The notes beneath the pieces are model-generated. The model worked only from the letters and a program-made list of their open reading frames with translations, made no database searches and was not told the origin of the DNA. A stretch of DNA of 64,000 nt, taken from NCBI RefSeq assembly GCF_001625305.1, contig NW_017803691.1, forward strand, positions 23,632 to 87,631, given 5' to 3'. Made by a program: the position numbers and the translations under genes. Each line of letters opens with the position of its first letter. Position 1 is the first letter of the stretch. Origin of the DNA: Branchiostoma belcheri. Lineage: Eukaryota > Chordata > Leptocardii > Amphioxiformes > Branchiostomatidae. Below, one piece after another: positions 58,901 to 64,000 of the stretch.

Positions 58901-59380
58901 ATTGGTTGTATCAATGTTTGAACGTGTTTGATTATAAGTTTCAGCTTTAGGTGTAGGTCCACACCAATTCACAAGAATTGGCATAATCGTTTACAGATGC
59001 AACTTTTTTTGTGTGGCCCAAAGTAGGGAAAATTTGTAACATTTCAAGGGATAGTGCGCAATATTTCGTAAACACTGGCATACATACCACGTTGTGAATG
59101 TGGTCTAAAATCGAGAGACTTTATGTGGTTTATGTTACTATACTAACAATTATTTCAAATTGGTGGTATGATATTTATAAGATATTGTCATTTGTTTTTT
59201 GAAAGGAAAACATGAAAATGTAGATCATCCAAAACGTTGCCTGACATGCTCTTATAATGAAACTGGTGACTGTATCCAAAATTGAAGGCAAGGCGCAAAC
59301 CACACATAAGCTACATCTTGACGTTAGGGGTGTTAACTGTAAACATGACGTCAGCCTGGCTAGCATGTGGTTTTCAGATC
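55961..59380. other. Gene-less stretch with a 53-bp tandem duplication
   Basis: No exon recognised. At about 58793-58905 a unit containing CTGGGGTATCTTAGCTAAAA is present twice in tandem. (GGTT)n lies near 58205. Confidence 0.4.
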
Positions 59381-59387
59381 GCCTACT

Positions 59388-62300
59388 CTACTCTCCGTCC
59401 TTCAGACCGTGATAGGCCCACTCCCCCCTGCGGGAGCGCTTCTGCACGATGGCCGCGCCCAGCACGACAAGGGCGAGCGCCGCCAGGACACAGCCGGCAG
59501 CCAGCATCGCCCAGGGTGCACCGCGGCGTGCAGGGCCAGTCTCCTGGTCATCCACCAGGCGCACAGCGTGTTCAGCTAGGAAATAAAACATCATGGCGTC
59601 AATAAAAGTGTACGGATTCCATGTCAATCTATTTCCGTCTTTTAATGCACACCCACCATGTGTAATGCTGACTATTATTCTGCCTCGTACGTACACACAC
59701 CAATGCTGACTATAATTCTGCCTACGTGCATAGACTTGTAATTAAGTTCTTCACTTTTTATTACAAGAAGATCAGTACAGTACATGTTGCTTCTTAGATT
59801 GTAATACAGCCAAAAAAGCCAGCCATACGAAAAGAGCATCGACAATTATAAAATCTAATCCAGTCCCTCCCTAATTTTTCTATAGCATAATAAAGAAAAG
59901 CACACTGATGTTTTCAAGGAAAATTAGTCTTATCAGATATTCCGACCTAGTTGAACATGAACATGTACCTTCTTTGTCATCATCCAGAACGATTGGTCCC
60001 TGGTAGATCATGTGACGTCCCCTCATGTCGACCTCTCCGGCAGCTCTTTTGCCCCTCCTGACACAGCCCTGGGGGAAAATAACATTTGTGGTGTCATTGA
60101 GACGTCTTTTATCTTTTGAAATATTAGCTAATATGGTCCCTACGTAAACCACCTTTTTGCTTTCAACTGTGCTGCCTGATAACTTCTACAGCAAATTGTC
60201 TACTTTGAAGCTGTCTGTTAACAGAGAAACGACATGTGTGTGGCGTTAAAGAAGGAAGATTATGAGTGAAAAAGTAGGAAAAACAAGGACTCGGGTACAT
60301 TGACATGGGCAGGGTATTATAATAATGCGTCATGACCAGGTACAGAAGCACCGGTAAAAGCAGCCGGGCCAGTCCTTGAAAAGTACTTTCACTTCATTCT
60401 CTGTTGATCTAGGGTTGAACTATCTACATCACTACCATCAGCACTTTCAATACTACAATTATAGTGACTTGAGAATCAGACCTGTGCACATCGGGATCCA
60501 GCATCAGCGGCGTCACAGACCAGCACCTCACAGTGCACGTACACCGTCCTCACCTCCCGGATGAAGCGGAACGCCTCGAAACCGAACCGCTCCTTGCCGG
60601 GGTCGTCAACGTCGTAGGTCTTCAGCGTGGGGTCAGAGGCACAGCTGGAAGAGACGTAAAAAGAAAAATAGATTGAATTGCCAAAGATCCCAACTTAAAT
60701 ACACATTATCGTAATCATAGTGGAAGATGTGTAGGGATGCTTGCAGATGAATCAATGGCATCTGATTGTGCTCGATCAGTTGATGACACGTCGCAAAGAA
60801 TACTCAGCGTGAATGATGTGTACATTATCATGATAAGATTTTGTGTATATTTGATGCATAAAAGTATGGTGTTAAGGTAATATAATATGTTCCCGCTAAA
60901 TCCCTAATGAAATCCATAGTAAAGTAGCATCAAACGTTTCTGCCTACCCGTCCCTGATGAGTTGATCCTGCAGGCTGTCGTTGAGTGAAGGTGACATGGT
61001 GGCCTTACAGTTCAGCGCCAGTACGGAGAGTTTCTGCCCGTGTCCCTGTACCTCCAGCTGCATGTAGACGTGCTGACGCAGCCTGAGGTGGATGGGGTAC
61101 TGGTCCGCCCGGTACTGCCTCTGGTACTGCCGGGTGGGGAACATGGAGAGCCGGACCTCCAGCTGACCGAACCCCTCCTCCGTGAAGTTCAGTCCGCCCG
61201 GGATGGGCAGGAAGGTCGAGTCCACCCACTCCTTACGCTCGTAGTTACATCTGTACGTATACGGAAAGCAACACATGCATGGATGCCTTCAATAGGAAAT
61301 TGATTTTGAGGTAGCCTTCGGCCATGTTATCTTTGGACCAAGAGAATACTGCACGGACATCTTTTTTTGGTGGACCCAAGGGCACACCACTAGTCTGGCT
61401 GGAATTCTTACACAGAGAATAACATACCCCCCTTAACCGTCCTAAATATATGGGCTCAAATTCCGGAAAAAAATCTACGAGTAAACGCACTTGGATGTGA
61501 TCCAGATGTTGCCCTCCCGGGTGATGACCCCGCTGCTCAGGTGGGTGCCCACGATGTCGATGGTGTTCAGGAACGTCACGTACTTCGCGCCGAAGGTCAC
61601 CTGACGGGAGATTGTAGATTCTTTAGAATTTATATAGCTCTGGTATCATCAAGAATTAGGTACTGCAGAAATTGAGTTTCCAAGAGGCTTCAATATCAGT
61701 GTCTCTGGTGATTGTTATATGCCTTGGTATGCTCTTCGTTACTGTCTTTATCATCTGTATATCCATTATCACAAGTCTAAAATTTACAGATGTTCTGAGC
61801 ACACATACCTCTGTTCCACAGTCGTACAGCTCTGTACGGAACAGGTAGTGAGTACCGTTAGTCGTGGCGCCACAGTTCCGGTCAGGCCTCCAGTGAAGGT
61901 TGTTCAGGTCGATGTCGGTCAGCTGATCCTCCGGAATCGACAGTTCCATGTAGTCGTTGCTGCAGGTGGTGGAAGCTGTGAAGAAAAAATGACATGGATA
62001 AGAACAGACTGTGTTGAAAGGAGACATGAAATGGCATCTTTTACCTTCATCCTAAAGGTTATGTTTTTCGTCTTTGGGTCTGTGTTTTTGTCTTTAGAGA
62101 ACAGCCATTAGCTACTAGTTAGCAGAATGAAGAGATGACAATTTGGACAACTTGTGTTATAAGGTAAAGAAGGTAGCCAAGTGGCATTTATGCAAATAAC
62201 TATAACGTAAATAAATAATATCTACCATAAGTAACAGCAGATTAATATGTTAGCTGTAACTTTAAGCGAAGAACATTCATTGTCATAAATGTATGTTTGA

Positions 62301-63611
62301 AGTAAAATATATGCTACACGACAACATATAATATTATATAATGTCAAAGTAACAGAAAGTGTACAAGAGCCTTGAATGATAAGTGCAGTTCTCGTGCATT
62401 TACGAGAAAAGGTCTTTAACATAAGGTGAATAACACATCAATATTCAATTGTCTTACCTGACAATTCTGATACAGGTGCGCGTGCACGTGCTATATGAGG
62501 AACAAAACACATGTGAATGATAATAAAATGAAATAGTTAATATATCATACATAATATCTTGCTGACTTAAGTCAGATCAAATTGTTGTTAAGATCAATAC
62601 CATTCCGAAAGATCATTGTCAAATGATGAATTGCTTCTTTAGTTATTGGGGAACGTCTAAAGATTAAATTAAGACTGTTACTAAGAGTTGATGCTAAGAG
62701 TAATGTGAGGCCAAATCAAGACGATCGCAATTTGAACTGTCACATCAAGCTTCAGGAACTAGCTATCCATGGGTATTTAGGTTGGCCTGTAGGAATTGCA
62801 TGTAGCAGTGGAAGTGACAGGCGTCACGTATTGATACGTTACGTACATAAAACTTACATGCCTCCAATGCCATAAGTATGAAATTCTCAGCATGAACCAC
62901 TTTAGAAATATGTAAACGTCATGTGCTTTACCAGGCATAATTTTTACAAGCATATATCACAGGTACTTTCATCATACCTACTTTTTGCCAGGTTTCCTTA
63001 AATCATCAAAACTATACGTGCAGTTGCACTAATTTTCATTAGTGTTTTAGTTCAAAATTGCGTACATTAGAAAAAAGTAGGATAGAATAGTGTGTAGTGT
63101 GACAGGGCGTTTCCTTGGTTCTGAAAAGCTTGTGTAAGACACATTCAAGGGTCCCCATACCTGTGCAGGTCCTGTAAAGCGGTAAAGAACATCATATGTC
63201 AATAAACATGTTCGACTTACCGCATTGATGATACTCAGCCCTGCTGGTCTGTCCGAAGACTGCAATGTTAGTTGTATCCCAGTCAATCACGTTGCCATGG
63301 TAACTACAGTCCGCTGCTATTTCTGCTGGAGACAGCACGCGGTCCCAGAGGTTCACTCCAGACAGTTCTCCGGTGAAGGCCTGTTCTGCGTTAAATCCTC
63401 CCCCGACTTCGTCTTGGTCCTGACCGAGGATCCATGTTCCGCCTCTGCGCACCCTTCCTCCCACTTTCAACCCGGAACCCGAATCCCTCAGCACGCCGTC
63501 AGCGTACAGCTGCCAGGCTCCATCACTGCTGCGCCAGGTAGTACATATGGTGTGCCACTCACCGTCCCAAACTGGTAGGTCTGCCATTTGGATTTTGCTT
63601 TGGATGTGTAA
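59388..63611 (-). CDS. Pentraxin-ZP-transmembrane protein, eight 3' exons
   Basis: Exons in gene order: 63611-63221, 62490-62458 (33 nt), 61975-61809, 61600-61491, 61250-60948, 60644-60482, 60068-59969, 59575-59388 (stop). All have GT/AG ends and phases chain without error, giving 484 aa; the 5' part lies beyond the window. The first exon codes the C-terminal half of a pentraxin fold (WHTICTTW, GQDQDEVGGGFNAEQAF, NLWDRVLS). A short Arg/Ala linker follows. The ZP-N domain is in the next exons (CSND...DCGTE) and ZP-C after it (CNYERKEW...RFGFEAFRF...VYVHCEVLVC). RRGKR is a furin-like cleavage site, followed by a hydrophobic patch, then a membrane helix (AMLAAGCVLAALALVVLG) and a short basic tail. 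It is probably a surface protein that polymerises extracellularly after cleavage. Confidence 0.85.
62491..63220. other. Intron of the pentraxin-ZP gene
   Basis: No further exon is needed by reading phase. An 11-nt GACCTGCACAG between AG and GT near 63160-63172 could be a micro-exon but would break the frame. Confidence 0.5.
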
Positions 63612-64000
63612 CTGAATGCAAAAAAATGACATGAGCCAAAAGATTTTAAAATATCTAGTTCACTTTGTACCATGGTATGGATAAAACATCTGTTTTCTCC
63701 CATGTTCGTCTCCTCCTGCCATTTCGTTAAACTGAAATTTCGCACGGCGGTAAAGTGGGCAAATACGACTAGCTTTTTCCTCATTTTTGTTTAATGCAGG
63801 CGTTTAATTTTTTTTTTTTTTAGGTTGTTTTATTTCCCTTTCATCCTAGTCAAAATTTTGTTTTTTTCATGAGAAAATAAATTCTTGTGCTTGACTAAAC
63901 TATATATCAGGACATACTTGCACATAGTTTACACACATATCCAGCATAAGCAAGCAATAGACAGCAGAAGCTTAATATCAAAAATAGACTTACTTACTGT
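63612..64000. other. Intron or upstream part of the pentraxin-ZP gene
   Basis: T-rich sequence leading into the acceptor TTTGCATTCAG at 63612. The exon for the N-terminal half of the pentraxin domain is not visible before the window end. Confidence 0.5.

Noticed and set aside
63160..63172. 11-nt micro-exon in the pentraxin-ZP gene
   Set aside because: Including it breaks the otherwise perfect phase chain between 63221 and 61975.

Overview
The window is a repeat-rich, intron-rich animal nuclear locus. The gene content is a TRIM coding exon, PARP14-like exons, an intronless LRR receptor, a C2H2 zinc-finger array and a pentraxin-ZP-transmembrane gene. Together with many LINE and MITE relics and signs of very high heterozygosity, this points to a lancelet (Branchiostoma). 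That assignment is inference from gene and repeat style, not a database match.

Layout. 1-4.1 kb: LINE 3' ends. 4.29-4.47 kb (-): a first exon coding an RRM-like domain of a PARP10/14 type gene, with a perfect kappa-B decamer and a promoter block upstream. 7.7-15.3 kb (-): eight phase-compatible exons coding KH-like repeats, a WWE domain and a complete mono-ADP-ribosyltransferase (ART) domain. 15.4-23.7 kb: repeats, CA arrays and an 850-N gap. 23.7-24.9 kb (-): a RING/B-box/coiled-coil TRIM exon ending in a phase-0 donor that matches the phase-0 acceptor of the PARP exons, so the two may form one TRIM-PARP gene of about 1161 aa. Its promoter is homologous to that of the RRM exon at 4.7 kb. 25.2 kb (-): an orphan signal-peptide exon. 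25.7-28.7 kb: MITEs. 28.8-31.05 kb (+): an LRR transmembrane receptor whose tail carries repeated tyrosine motifs. 31.7-41.0 kb: two near-identical copies of one segment separated by a 20-N gap. The copies differ by a CR1 LINE and a MITE, and they look like two haplotypes placed in series. 41-44 kb: transposons. 44.7-45.7 kb (-): an 11-finger C2H2 protein. 45.8-55 kb: foldback elements, a SINE, a dead mariner and diverged repeats. 54-56 kb: two possible promoters (+). 59.4-63.6 kb (-): the 3' part of a pentraxin-ZP-transmembrane gene that continues past the window end.

Functionally, the TRIM and PARP parts are families used in cell-intrinsic immunity, and the LRR receptor and pentraxin-ZP protein are surface molecules. 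Joint action is not shown by the sequence. The strongest candidate for something undescribed is the TRIM-KH-WWE-ART gene together with the promoter it shares with an RRM-type PARP paralogue.
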